Assembly: GCF_002847345.1 (NCBI RefSeq)
Contig: NZ_LXFV01000001.1
Location: 496,001-560,000, forward strand
DNA: 64,000 nt
From: Pectobacterium peruviense
GTDB taxonomy: Bacteria > Pseudomonadota > Gammaproteobacteria > Enterobacterales > Enterobacteriaceae
Reading direction: 5' to 3'
This document shows, piece after piece, positions 15,814 through 24,666 of the stretch. The position numbers were made by a program, and so were the translations under genes. The number at the start of each line of letters is the position of its first letter. The stretch's first letter is position 1. The notes below the pieces were generated by a model that was not told where the DNA came from, did no database searches, and worked only from the letters and a program-made list of their open reading frames with translations.

Positions 15814-16749
15814 ATGTTTGAGTTACGCGTGCTGACTGGTTTACATCGTGGTGCGGCGCTGCCGCTTTGCGGAAACGCCTGGCGCATCGGTGCAGCCGAT
15901 GATGCCGATCTCGTGCTCTACGATCCCGGTATTGCGCCTTATCACGGACAACTGGAGAAAACCGCGGACGGCTGGGCGCTCAGCGCACAGGATGGCTCCT
16001 TGTGTAATGCGGAAGGCCACTCTGTCGAATACCTCAACGCGCTGCCGCCCGGTACGCCATTTGCGCTGGGGCAAATTTGGCTCTGCATCGTAGCCGCCGA
16101 TACCCCCTGGCCTGATGACAATGAAACGCCTCTGGCTGCGGAAGAGGATGTTCCCCCTACGGATATCCCGGCTGACGACCCACCGGTTCATACCACAGTG
16201 CCAATGCCTACTACTGCACCCGCGCCACGCCTGCCGCTGTGGGCCAAAGCCAGCTACTTGTTGCTTGGCGCATTGCTGCTGGTGATGGTGGGCAGTTGGC
16301 AGCTACAGGAGAGTGTCGCGATGCCTGCCGCCCCGCCGCCGCAGGATACCCGCAAGCCACTTGGCACGCTGCCACAGTTAGAAAGCACGCTGCGCATTAT
16401 GTTGCAGGAACGGGAGCTGAGCGCGGCCGTGAAAGTGGCGGCGTATCAGGATCGCCTCACGCTCACCGGGCAATTAACGCCAGACGATCAAAAAAAGCTG
16501 GAACGGATGCTCGCCCAACTCCACCAACGTTATAGAACCGCGCTATCCGTTGATAACCGGACACAGCTGAAAACGGAGCAATTGCCGTTTCAGATCGTTC
16601 AGGTCACCAGCGGGTCACGCGCCAATGTCGTCACAGCGGATGGACAGCGCTTTTTCATCGGCGATGAGATCGACAACCTGCGTCTGGTGAGAATTGATGA
16701 ACACCAGATTGAATTCAGCGGCAGACAACAGATAACGGTGAACTGGTGA
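15814..16749 (+). CDS. hrpQ: HrpQ (SctD), inner-membrane ring protein
   Basis: A 311-residue YscD/SctD-family protein. It has an N-terminal cytoplasmic FHA-like domain (about residues 1-95), a Pro/Thr/Asp-rich linker (about 100-140), one transmembrane helix near residues 145-165 (YLLLGALLLVMVGSW), and a periplasmic domain with BON/ring-building repeats. It encircles HrcJ in the basal body. The stop overlaps the hrcN start (TGATG). Confidence 0.92.
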   Translation: MFELRVLTGLHRGAALPLCGNAWRIGAADDADLVLYDPGIAPYHGQLEKTADGWALSAQDGSLCNAEGHSVEYLNALPPGTPFALGQIWLCIVAADTPWPDDNETPLAAEEDVPPTDIPADDPPVHTTVPMPTTAPAPRLPLWAKASYLLLGALLLVMVGSWQLQESVAMPAAPPPQDTRKPLGTLPQLESTLRIMLQERELSAAVKVAAYQDRLTLTGQLTPDDQKKLERMLAQLHQRYRTALSVDNRTQLKTEQLPFQIVQVTSGSRANVVTADGQRFFIGDEIDNLRLVRIDEHQIEFSGRQQITVNW

Positions 16750-18116
16750 TGCAGACACAACCTTCTTCTTTTCCGCTGCTCGATCAGTGGGTCGCCGAGC
16801 AGCGCCAGCATCTGGCAGGTTACGCGCCGGTGGAGAAAAAAGGCCGCGTCATGGCCGTCAGCGGTATTTTGCTGGAGTGCAGCCTGCCGCAGGCACGTAT
16901 TGGCGATCTGTGCTGGGTGGCGCGTCAGGATGACAGCCAGATGATGGCCGAAATCGTGGGATTCAGCCTGGACAATACCTTTCTCTCCGCACTCGGTGCG
17001 CTGGACGGCATCGCACAAGGTGCGACCGTGACGCCGCTGTATCAACCACACCGCATTCAGGTGTCGGAACGCTTGCTGGGCAGCGTGTTGGACGGATTTG
17101 GTCGGGCATTGGAAGACGGCGGCGAGAGCGCCTTTGTCGAACCAGGTCAGGCTACGGGCCGCACGCAGCCGGTGCTGGGCGATGCCCCGCCGCCGACCTC
17201 CCGACCGCGCATCATCCAACCGCTTCCCACCGGATTACGTGCCGTCGATGGCCTGCTGACCATCGGTCAGGGTCAGCGCGTCGGCATTTTCGCCGGTGCG
17301 GGATGCGGTAAAACCACGCTACTGGCTGAACTGGCGCGTAATACGCCGTGCGACGCCATCGTTTTCGGGCTGATTGGCGAACGTGGGCGCGAACTACGCG
17401 AGTTTCTCGACCACGAACTGGACGACGAGCTGCGCAGCCGCACCGTGTTGGTGTGTTCAACTTCCGACCGCAGCAGCATGGAGCGCGCCCGCGCAGCCTT
17501 CACTGCCACCGCCATCGCCGAAGCCTACCGCGCCGAAGGCCGTCAGGTGCTGCTGATTCTTGATTCCCTGACGCGTTTTGCTCGTGCCCAGCGTGAAATC
17601 GGTCTGGCGCTCGGGGAACCGCAGGGGCGAGGCGGGCTACCGCCGTCGGTCTATACGCTGCTGCCGCGTCTGGTCGAACGTGCCGGACAAACGGAGGACG
17701 GTGCCATCACCGCGCTCTATTCCGTGCTGATCGAACAGGATTCCATGAACGATCCCGTCGCAGACGAAGTTCGTTCATTGATTGACGGACACATCGTGCT
17801 CGCCCGACGTCTGGCGGAACAGGGGCATTATCCGGCTATCGACGTGCTCGCCAGCCTGAGCCGCACCATGAGTAACGTTGTGGATACCGATCACACCCGC
17901 AATGCGGGAGGCGTAAGGCGTCTGATGGCGGCTTACAAGCAGGTTGAGATGCTGATCCGCCTCGGCGAATACCAGCCCGGTCATGACGTGCTGACCGATT
18001 CGGCAGTCAACGCCCATTCCGAGATCACACAGTTTCTGCGCCAGTCGATGCGTGAACCGATGCCTTATGGCGTGATTCAACAACAGCTCGCCGGAGTCAG
18101 CCGCTATGCCCCATAA
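16749..18116 (+). CDS. hrcN: HrcN (SctN), type III secretion ATPase
   Basis: A 455-residue FliI/YscN-type ATPase that unfolds and releases substrates at the base of the apparatus. Walker A is GAGCGKTT and Walker B is VLLILDSLTRFA. Also seen are GERGREL and the conserved C-terminal segment DHTRNAGGVRRLMAAY. The start is ATG at 16749, overlapping the hrpQ stop by one base; a GTG one codon earlier is equally possible. It overlaps hrpO by 11 bp. Confidence 0.97.
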   Translation: MQTQPSSFPLLDQWVAEQRQHLAGYAPVEKKGRVMAVSGILLECSLPQARIGDLCWVARQDDSQMMAEIVGFSLDNTFLSALGALDGIAQGATVTPLYQPHRIQVSERLLGSVLDGFGRALEDGGESAFVEPGQATGRTQPVLGDAPPPTSRPRIIQPLPTGLRAVDGLLTIGQGQRVGIFAGAGCGKTTLLAELARNTPCDAIVFGLIGERGRELREFLDHELDDELRSRTVLVCSTSDRSSMERARAAFTATAIAEAYRAEGRQVLLILDSLTRFARAQREIGLALGEPQGRGGLPPSVYTLLPRLVERAGQTEDGAITALYSVLIEQDSMNDPVADEVRSLIDGHIVLARRLAEQGHYPAIDVLASLSRTMSNVVDTDHTRNAGGVRRLMAAYKQVEMLIRLGEYQPGHDVLTDSAVNAHSEITQFLRQSMREPMPYGVIQQQLAGVSRYAP

Positions 18117-18543
18117 CACCGAACGCGATGCCGAGTTACAAAGCGTGTTGAACCTGCTAATGCCGATACGCCGCCAGCGCTTAAGCCGCAGCGAGCGCCA
18201 GCAGCGGCAGGAGGAACAGCAGCTTATCAGGATTGCGGAACAGCAACGCCATCACCAACAGCAGGTCGAGGCGCTGCAGCAGGCCAGCCACACGCAGCGT
18301 GACGCGTTTGCCCGAGAAACCCAGGGACAACGCCAAACGCTGGAACACCTGAAAAAACACCTTGCCGCCGAACAGCGCTTACTCGGCGAGATAGCGACTG
18401 AAGCGCAGCAGGTTCAGGCCACACAGCAGCAGCACGACGATCAGCAGCGTCAGGTTGATGACGCCCGCAACGCGACCCGCCAATGCCAAAAGGCGGTGGA
18501 GAAACTGGAATATCTGCTTACGTTACCTCAGGAGCACGTATGA
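18106..18543 (+). CDS. hrpO: HrpO (SctO), ATPase central stalk
   Basis: A 145-residue protein that is almost entirely predicted coiled coil, very rich in Gln, Glu, Arg and His (RSERQQRQEEQQLIRIAEQQ). This is the FliJ/YscO/SctO pattern: a stalk inserted into the HrcN hexamer that links it to HrcV. It overlaps hrcN at the start and hrpP (ATGA) at the end. Confidence 0.92.
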   Translation: MPHNTERDAELQSVLNLLMPIRRQRLSRSERQQRQEEQQLIRIAEQQRHHQQQVEALQQASHTQRDAFARETQGQRQTLEHLKKHLAAEQRLLGEIATEAQQVQATQQQHDDQQRQVDDARNATRQCQKAVEKLEYLLTLPQEHV

Positions 18544-19061
18544 ATAACCGACAGATTGCGTCATCCGAGTCCAAGGCAACACAGAATGCACAGACCGCAC
18601 TACACGGCAAATCCTCGCGCGCAGACGATCCGCAACATACAGATTTCTGGGAAGCCTTCACGTTTTCAGACGGCTTTGAAGACGCGTTCTATCAGGAAAC
18701 GCCTATCGCATTGCCATCAGGCAACTCCATCAGTCCGCCGCTGCCGCTACATAGCGAGGCACCAGAAAACCCACAAAACGTGACACCGTCACAATGGCAG
18801 TCACTGCAATGCGAGCTGATTGAGGCGATGGACAACATTTGCGCGCCACCGTTTTCCTTCAGCCTGCAACTGCCGCAGTTGGGCGACATCGATGCCCGTT
18901 TAGCCAATCTGGTGCCACGCGGCTGGGACATCTCGCTTCGCTTTAGCCGGGAAAGTTACCACCAGTTAAAAGATCGGCGTGAAGCCTGCCGTCGCTCAAT
19001 CGCCACGGCGCTGGATTGCCCGATCAACCTGCGTTTTGACGCCAGAGAGTATGAGCGATGA
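18540..19061 (+). CDS. hrpP: HrpP (SctP), substrate-specificity switch protein
   Basis: A 173-residue protein with a polar, Ser/Pro-rich disordered N-terminal half and a compact C-terminal domain, as in SctP/YscP-type length-control and substrate-switch proteins. The frame extends upstream to 18483, but the start at 18540 is preferred: it has AGGAG 7 nt upstream and overlaps the hrpO stop as ATGA. The C-terminus overlaps hrcQ by 4 bp. Primary sequence is weakly conserved, so the call uses position and architecture. Confidence 0.88.
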   Translation: MNNRQIASSESKATQNAQTALHGKSSRADDPQHTDFWEAFTFSDGFEDAFYQETPIALPSGNSISPPLPLHSEAPENPQNVTPSQWQSLQCELIEAMDNICAPPFSFSLQLPQLGDIDARLANLVPRGWDISLRFSRESYHQLKDRREACRRSIATALDCPINLRFDAREYER

Positions 19062-20251
19062 GCCAGAATTCACCCGACTTCAATTCCCCCTACTTCAACT
19101 CGCCGCACGTCAGGCCGTTGACGCTGCCGACCATGCGCACGCAGTACGCCCGCATCAGATCGACGCTGGCCGCCGGACTATCGCTGCCTTTTGTTCGCGA
19201 TGGGAGTGCTGGTCGCCTGCACCTCCAACTGGCGCATGAGTGTGAGCGGATAGAGGAAACCTCTGCCGCACAGGCAAGCGACTGGCGTAGCGATATCGGC
19301 AATTTCTCACTGACCGATCCGTTTCCTGTGCTCAGCCTGCTGTCCGACTGCCCACTGTTACCCCTCACCGAAAACGACGGCGCAGCACAGGCGTGGTACT
19401 GGACGCTCTACAACCAGTCGCTGAACCCCGTGCTGCGGTCGCTGGTGGGAGAAATTTATCCAACGGGAGCGACCTCGGAAGCACGTGATTCAGCACAGCA
19501 GCACGGCACCCGACAACACAGCACCAAACAATGCAGCAATGGTGCCGCACTCTGCGCTTGGTTCAGCGTGAACTGGAACGGGATGGTCGTGCGCAGTTGG
19601 ATGCAGGCTGCTGACGCCGTCTGGCTAACACTGTTTTCCCGCGTTGACTGGCATCACCAGTGCCATGCGCTACCCGCAGGAATGACTATCGCTATCCCGC
19701 TCACGCTGGCTGACGTCGTGTTGCCGTTTACCGCGCTGCACCAGCTCCAGACCGGCGACATTGTTCTCCCTAACCGCCCGTGGTTTACACCGTCCGGCGA
19801 GGGAACGCTGTCATCTGGCACGCTACGTCTGCACGGCACGCTGCAACTCGCAGAACAGGCGCCCTACACCTTTACCGTTACCGACATGGAGACTGTCTCA
19901 ATGCCCTCGTCAGCTATCGACACAATGCTAACCGCTCCCCACTCAGAGTCATCGGCGCTTGAATTTACGCTCATGAGTGACAACGTCACTGAAAATTTAC
20001 CACCGCTACCGATTACCTTACAACTTCGCTGCGGCAGCCTGACGATGACGCTGGCGGAATTGCAACACCTTGCCAACGGTAGCGTACTGACGCTGCGCGA
20101 TGTGGTGCCGGGGCAAGCCTGGCTGTATCACGGAGATATTGCGCTGGCGAGCGGCGATCTGGTCGATGTGGAAGGCCGATTGGGGCTACAGATTACCCAG
20201 CGCTTTTCCGCACCAACGCATAAGCGGCCAACACAGGAGCTGGCACCATGA
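19058..20251 (+). CDS. hrcQ: HrcQ (SctQ), C-ring/sorting-platform protein (unsplit)
   Basis: A 397-residue protein with a C-terminal SpoA/FliN-like domain (about residues 310-385: [33 protein letters not shown]). It builds the cytoplasmic sorting platform. Here it is one gene, unlike Pseudomonas syringae, where it is split into hrcQA and hrcQB. An internal ATG at 19901 preceded by GGAG could give a 116-residue C-terminal product resembling the short SctQ form known in other systems. It overlaps hrpP and hrcR by 4 bp each. Confidence 0.93.
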   Translation: MSQNSPDFNSPYFNSPHVRPLTLPTMRTQYARIRSTLAAGLSLPFVRDGSAGRLHLQLAHECERIEETSAAQASDWRSDIGNFSLTDPFPVLSLLSDCPLLPLTENDGAAQAWYWTLYNQSLNPVLRSLVGEIYPTGATSEARDSAQQHGTRQHSTKQCSNGAALCAWFSVNWNGMVVRSWMQAADAVWLTLFSRVDWHHQCHALPAGMTIAIPLTLADVVLPFTALHQLQTGDIVLPNRPWFTPSGEGTLSSGTLRLHGTLQLAEQAPYTFTVTDMETVSMPSSAIDTMLTAPHSESSALEFTLMSDNVTENLPPLPITLQLRCGSLTMTLAELQHLANGSVLTLRDVVPGQAWLYHGDIALASGDLVDVEGRLGLQITQRFSAPTHKRPTQELAP

Positions 20252-20901
20252 CGTCCGGCGCGTTCGACCCGTTGATGTTTGCGCTCTTTCTGGGCGCACT
20301 CTCTCTGATTCCGCTGATGATGATTGTCTGTACCTGCTTTTTGAAGATTGCGATTGTGCTGCTGATTACCCGCAATGCCATCGGGGTACAGCAGGTGCCG
20401 CCGAATATGGCGCTGTACGGCATCGCACTTGCGGCGACGATATTTGTCATGGCTCCCGTATTTCAGGACATCAGCAAACGCGTGCAGGAAAAGCCGCTGG
20501 ATATGACCGATATCACCTCGCTTCAGGCCAGCGTGACCTACGGGCTCGAGCCGCTGCAAACCTTTATGTCGCGCAATGTTGACCCGGATATCCTCACCCA
20601 TCTACATGAGAACAGCCTGCAAATGTGGCCAGCCTCGCTATCCGAGAAGGTGAATACGCAAAACTTGCTGCTAGTGATTCCGGCTTTCGTGCTGTCGGAG
20701 CTACAGGCTGGGTTCAAAATCGGCTTCCTGATCTATATCCCGTTCATCGTCATCGACCTCATTGTCTCCAATGTGCTGTTGGCGCTGGGGATGCAGATGG
20801 TCGCCCCGATGACGCTCTCGCTGCCGTTAAAGCTGCTGCTGTTTGTGCTGGTCAACGGCTGGACGCGGCTGCTGGACGGCCTGTTCTACAGCTACCTGTG
20901 A
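20248..20901 (+). CDS. hrcR: HrcR (SctR), export-gate membrane protein
   Basis: A 217-residue FliP/SctR-family protein with four hydrophobic segments and the conserved motifs [18 protein letters not shown] near the N-terminus and [18 protein letters not shown] in the second half. It forms the core export channel with HrcS and HrcT. It begins inside the hrcQ stop (ATGA) and is followed by hrcS after 7 bp. Confidence 0.97.
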   Translation: MTSGAFDPLMFALFLGALSLIPLMMIVCTCFLKIAIVLLITRNAIGVQQVPPNMALYGIALAATIFVMAPVFQDISKRVQEKPLDMTDITSLQASVTYGLEPLQTFMSRNVDPDILTHLHENSLQMWPASLSEKVNTQNLLLVIPAFVLSELQAGFKIGFLIYIPFIVIDLIVSNVLLALGMQMVAPMTLSLPLKLLLFVLVNGWTRLLDGLFYSYL

Positions 20902-20908
20902 GGTCGCG

Positions 20909-21169
20909 ATGGAAATAATCACGCTTTTCCGTCAGGCCATGGTGATGGTCGTACTGCTCTCTGCACCGCCGCTGCTGGTGGCGGTGATTGTTGGCGTATT
21001 GATTTCACTGCTACAGGCGGTGATGCAATTGCAGGATCAGACGCTGCCCTTTGCCGTCAAACTGATATCCGTCGGGCTGACGCTCGCGCTTTGCGGGCGC
21101 TGGATTGGTGTAGAGCTGATGCAATTAGCCATCACCGCGTTCAACATGATTGCGCAGACTGGGGTATAA
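20909..21169 (+). CDS. hrcS: HrcS (SctS), export-gate membrane protein
   Basis: An 86-residue FliQ/SctS-family protein with two transmembrane helices (LLVAVIVGVLISLLQAVMQ and a C-terminal one) and the conserved QDQTLPFAVKL between them. The start at 20909 is chosen over an upstream in-frame codon at 20843 because it gives the standard family length and is preceded by GAGG. Part of the HrcR-S-T channel. Confidence 0.96.
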   Translation: MEIITLFRQAMVMVVLLSAPPLLVAVIVGVLISLLQAVMQLQDQTLPFAVKLISVGLTLALCGRWIGVELMQLAITAFNMIAQTGV

Positions 21170-21175
21170 ATCCGC

Positions 21176-21976
21176 ATGATCGCCACCATTCAGCACGTTT
21201 ACGACTTTATCATCGCTATTACGCTCGGCATCGCCCGGCTGTATCCCTGCTTTATTCTGGTGCCGGTTTTTTCACTCAACGTGTTGAAAGGCATGATGCG
21301 CAACGCGGTGGTGATTTCCCTGACGCTGCTGCCCGCTCCCATCGTGCAGCAGCAGCTTCTGTTGACGCCGCTCTCCTGGCCGATGCTTCCCGCGCTGTTG
21401 TTCAAAGAACTCATGGTGGGATTGCTGATTGCACTCATTCTGGCGATGCCGTTCTGGCTATTTGAATCTGTCGGAGCGCTGTTCGATAACCAGCGCGGTG
21501 CGTTGATGGGCGGCCAGCTCAACCCCGCGCTGGGTTCGGACGCCACGCCGCTCGGCCATTTACTGAAACAGACTCTGATTCTGCTGCTGATTATCGGTAT
21601 CGGCCTAAAGGGGCTAACCCAGCTGATTTGGGACAGCTACCAAATCTGGCCGGTCCTGTCCTGGCTACCGGCACCAAGCGAAAAAGGGTTTGAGGTGTAT
21701 CTCAACCTGCTGGCCGACACCTTTACTCACCTGGTGGTGTACGCGGGGCCGCTGGTGGCGCTACTGCTGCTGTTGGAGTTCAGTATTGCGTTACTTAGCC
21801 TGTATAGCCCACAGCTTCAAGTGTTCGTCCTGTCGATTCCGGCTAAGTGTCTGGTCGGGATGGCATTTTTCATCATCTATCTGCCGGTGCTGCAATATTT
21901 AGGCGACTACAAACTTCAGGGGTTGCTGGATCTCAAGCACCTGATCCCGCTGCTTTTTACCGCATCGAATAGCTAA
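21176..21976 (+). CDS. hrcT: HrcT (SctT), export-gate membrane protein
   Basis: A 266-residue FliR/SctT-family protein with about six transmembrane helices. Recognisable segments include FKELMVGLLIALILAMPFW and FESVGALFDNQRG near residues 80-110. It completes the HrcRST channel. It is 6 bp after hrcS and 13 bp before hrcU. Confidence 0.96.
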   Translation: MIATIQHVYDFIIAITLGIARLYPCFILVPVFSLNVLKGMMRNAVVISLTLLPAPIVQQQLLLTPLSWPMLPALLFKELMVGLLIALILAMPFWLFESVGALFDNQRGALMGGQLNPALGSDATPLGHLLKQTLILLLIIGIGLKGLTQLIWDSYQIWPVLSWLPAPSEKGFEVYLNLLADTFTHLVVYAGPLVALLLLLEFSIALLSLYSPQLQVFVLSIPAKCLVGMAFFIIYLPVLQYLGDYKLQGLLDLKHLIPLLFTASNS

Positions 21977-21989
21977 CAAGGCAGAACCG

Positions 21990-23069
21990 ATGAGTGAGAA
22001 AACGGAAGAACCCACAGAGAAAAAACTGGAAGACGCGCGTCGCAAAGGGGAAGTGGGACAAAGTCAGGATGTGCCCAAGCTGCTGATCTGCATCGGTCTG
22101 CTGGAGTGTGTATTGTCGCTGGCGGACAGCACGATGGGGAAACTGCAAACGCTGGTGCAACTACCGCTGCAACGGCTTGGTACACCGTTTGCACAGGTGG
22201 CGAAAGAAGTGTTTCATGACGCGGCCGTGCTGGCGGGTACGCTCTGCCTGCTGTCTGCGGCAATTGCCGTACTGTTACGCATCGCGGGCGGGTGGCTCCA
22301 GTATGGTCCGCTGTTCGCGCCCGAAGCGCTGAAGCTCGATCTCAATCGACTGAACCCGATCAACCAGTTCAAGCAGATGTTTTCGATGCGCAAGCTGGTG
22401 GAAATGTTGACCAATATCCTGAAGGCGGTAGTGATCGGGACGGTTTTTTATAAAGTGGTGGTGCCGGAGTTAGAGGCGTTGGTTGAATTAGCCTATGGCG
22501 ATCTGCACGGCTTCTGGCAAGGCGTGAAAGCGCTGCTGACACGCATTACCCGTACCACGCTGACGGCGCTGCTGGTGCTATCGGCACTGGATTTCGGCAT
22601 GCAAAAATATTTTTTTCTCAAGCAGCAGCGGATGAGCCACGAAGATTTACGCAACGAGCACAAAGATTCCGAAGGCGATCCGCATATGAAAGGCCACCGC
22701 AAATCGCTGGCGCATGAACTGGCGAATGAATCCGCCGCGCCGCGTCCCAAACCGAAAGTGGAAGAGGCCGATATGCTGCTGGTCAACCCGACGCACTATG
22801 CGGTGGGACTCTACTATCGCCCCGGCAAAACCCCGCTGCCGCGCATCTTGTTTAAAGGCGAAAACAAAGCGGCGCAGGAGCTTATCGCACAGGCGAAAAA
22901 AGCGGATATCCCGGTGATTCGTTTCATCTGGCTGACCCGCACGCTGTATCGCACCACGCCAGAAGGCCATTATATTCCGCGCGAAACGCTTCAGGCGGTA
23001 GCGCAGGTGTATCGCGTCTTGCGTCAGCTCGAAGACGAGCAAAAACGCGAGATTATCGAGATGGAGTGA
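21990..23069 (+). CDS. hrcU: HrcU (SctU), autocleaving export switch
   Basis: A 359-residue FlhB/YscU-family protein. The N-terminus is SEKTEEPTEKKLEDARRKGE, followed by four transmembrane helices and a cytoplasmic domain with the autocleavage site NPTH at residues 266-269. It switches substrate class from pilus to effectors. It is the last gene of the hrpJ operon. Its final 69 bp are repeated at 27087-27155, 4,086 bp downstream, on the far side of an inserted effector/immunity cassette. Confidence 0.97.
   Translation: MSEKTEEPTEKKLEDARRKGEVGQSQDVPKLLICIGLLECVLSLADSTMGKLQTLVQLPLQRLGTPFAQVAKEVFHDAAVLAGTLCLLSAAIAVLLRIAGGWLQYGPLFAPEALKLDLNRLNPINQFKQMFSMRKLVEMLTNILKAVVIGTVFYKVVVPELEALVELAYGDLHGFWQGVKALLTRITRTTLTALLVLSALDFGMQKYFFLKQQRMSHEDLRNEHKDSEGDPHMKGHRKSLAHELANESAAPRPKPKVEEADMLLVNPTHYAVGLYYRPGKTPLPRILFKGENKAAQELIAQAKKADIPVIRFIWLTRTLYRTTPEGHYIPRETLQAVAQVYRVLRQLEDEQKREIIEME
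23001..23069. repeat. hrcU 3'-end direct repeat, copy 1 (functional)
   Basis: The last 22 codons and stop of hrcU. They are repeated at 27087-27155 in the same orientation with two mismatches, one silent and one Arg-to-His. The two copies bracket the lipase/immunity cassette. Confidence 0.93.
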
Positions 23070-23208
23070 AAGCGGAATTCGTGCTGTGAATACTCACGAT
23101 TGTTTCCTGTGTTGGTATTCGCTGGGCTGGCGATGCCATGATAGCCAGAAGGCAACGCAACAGCCCCTCATCCAACCTGTTATCAGTAACATCGTGTTAT
23201 TTAATCGG

Positions 23209-23907
23209 CTATTGGTCCGTTTTAGGCTGGTTGGCGCGGTAGGCATCCATGATCGGTGCCCAGTCCATGCCTAATGGGATAGGGTGCTGTTTAAACAGCT
23301 CGCCATACTCCTTGTCGAAATTTTGGAGCGTCACCGTGTATTGGCTCACGCCGATTGGGAATTTTTTATCATACCAATTGTCAGTGACCTCTTCGGCAAT
23401 ACCACGGGCAAGCAAGAGATCTGGACTGACGCCAAGCCCACGCCCCATCAATACCACCTCATAATAACCGCCGGGTGCCAGACCAAAATAGAGCCGATTT
23501 CGTTGATCAAGGCGTTCGCCAACCTGATAGCGTTGCTGCATTTGCTGGGCTAAATCTGCCGGTAAGCCGACTTTGATGCGATACCGCTTGCGATCGTAGA
23601 AAGAGACCATCTCGATCGAAGCCTTATCAGGGACGGGGACACCCTCGGTAGGTAAACCGCTACCCCCAGCCCAGTAATATTTTCTATCAATGATATCTTT
23701 GTACGGTGCGCCTGCGTTACATCCCCCACCGGGATAACTGGATACGACTTTCCCGTTATGATAGAAAGTGGCTTTAGTTGTACAAAAACTGTCAATATTG
23801 CTGCCAGTACCATATCGCCATGAAAAAGCCGATGTGGTTGGGGCCATCGCACAGGCTGTCAATGAAAAACAAAGCCCCAGCAACACAATAAATGGTTTAA
23901 ACATCAT
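23209..23907 (-). CDS. DUF2931 lipoprotein, probable immunity protein (downstream copy)
   Basis: A 232-residue lipoprotein with lipobox SLTAC (Cys19) and DUF2931 features (NWRYGTGSN-like WRYGTGSNID, YYWAGG, GRGLGVSPDLLLARGIAEE). DUF2931 lipoproteins commonly sit beside Tle1-type lipase effectors as periplasmic immunity proteins. It is a paralogue of the gene at 23959-24666: the C-terminal two thirds are almost identical, whereas the signal region and residues about 20-90 differ. It lies downstream of the effector gene on the same strand, with a remnant of the effector's last codons just upstream. Confidence 0.85.
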   Translation of the reverse strand: MMFKPFIVLLGLCFSLTACAMAPTTSAFSWRYGTGSNIDSFCTTKATFYHNGKVVSSYPGGGCNAGAPYKDIIDRKYYWAGGSGLPTEGVPVPDKASIEMVSFYDRKRYRIKVGLPADLAQQMQQRYQVGERLDQRNRLYFGLAPGGYYEVVLMGRGLGVSPDLLLARGIAEEVTDNWYDKKFPIGVSQYTVTLQNFDKEYGELFKQHPIPLGMDWAPIMDAYRANQPKTDQ

Positions 23908-23954
23908 GCCTCCTGATTGCCGATGATATGCCGCCGTTCCTTGCTCACGGTGAC
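23904..23954 (-). pseudogene. Remnant of effector 3' end in front of the second immunity gene
   Basis: In the gap between the two immunity genes, the minus strand still reads VTVSKERRHIIGNQEA-stop, matching the true effector C-terminus TTVSKERRHIIGNLEA-stop at 24663-24712. It overlaps the downstream immunity ATG as ATGA, exactly as the intact effector does with its own immunity gene. This shows that the immunity unit was duplicated together with the effector tail. Confidence 0.88.
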
Positions 23955-23958
23955 CTCA

Positions 23959-24666
23959 TTACTTCACAGGCTGTTGGTCTGTTTTGGGCTGGTTGGCACG
24001 GTAGGCATCCATGATCGGTGCCCAGTCCATGCCTAATGAGACAGGGTACTGTTTAAACAGTTCGCCGTACTCCTTGTCGAACTCAGCCCAACGCTTTTCA
24101 TATTGTTTTTCCAAGGGTATGGCCTTATCTCTCCAATCATCGGTGACCTCTTCGGCAATACCACGGGCAAGCAAGAGATCTGGACTGACGCCAAGCCCAC
24201 GCCCCATCAATACCACCTCATAATAACCGCCGGGTGCCAGACCAAAATAGAGCCGATTTCGTTGATCAAGGCGTTCGCCAACCTGATAGCGTTGCTGCAT
24301 TTTCTGGGCTAGGTCTGCGGGTAAACTCACCGTAATACGGTACCGCTTACGATCGTAGAAGGACACCATTTCGACCACTGCGTGATCGGGAACCGCCATT
24401 CCCTCTACAGGCAAACCGCCACCGCCGGCCCAGTAATAACGCTTTTCCGTAATCCGTTTTACACTGGCACCAGGACCTACTCCGCCCCCGGGATAGCCGC
24501 CAATAAATGCCCCAGTACGATAGAACTCAACGTTGGTCGTCCATGTTTCATCAATATTGCTGCCCGTACCATAACGCCAGTTAACCGGTATTTTGACATT
24601 TGGACTTGAGCAGGCGGCCAGCGAAATGCATAGCCCCATGACCATAATAAAATATCTGAACATCAT
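23959..24666 (-). CDS. DUF2931 lipoprotein, probable immunity protein (effector-proximal copy)
   Basis: A 235-residue lipoprotein with lipobox SLAAC (Cys19), the same DUF2931 core as its neighbour, and a C-terminal extension (NQPKTDQQPVK). Its ATG overlaps the stop of the lipase gene (ATGA) and is preceded by GGAGG within the effector's last codons, so it is translationally coupled to the effector, as expected for cognate immunity. The most diverged region from its paralogue is residues about 20-90, suggesting different effector specificity. Confidence 0.87.
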   Translation of the reverse strand: MMFRYFIMVMGLCISLAACSSPNVKIPVNWRYGTGSNIDETWTTNVEFYRTGAFIGGYPGGGVGPGASVKRITEKRYYWAGGGGLPVEGMAVPDHAVVEMVSFYDRKRYRITVSLPADLAQKMQQRYQVGERLDQRNRLYFGLAPGGYYEVVLMGRGLGVSPDLLLARGIAEEVTDDWRDKAIPLEKQYEKRWAEFDKEYGELFKQYPVSLGMDWAPIMDAYRANQPKTDQQPVK

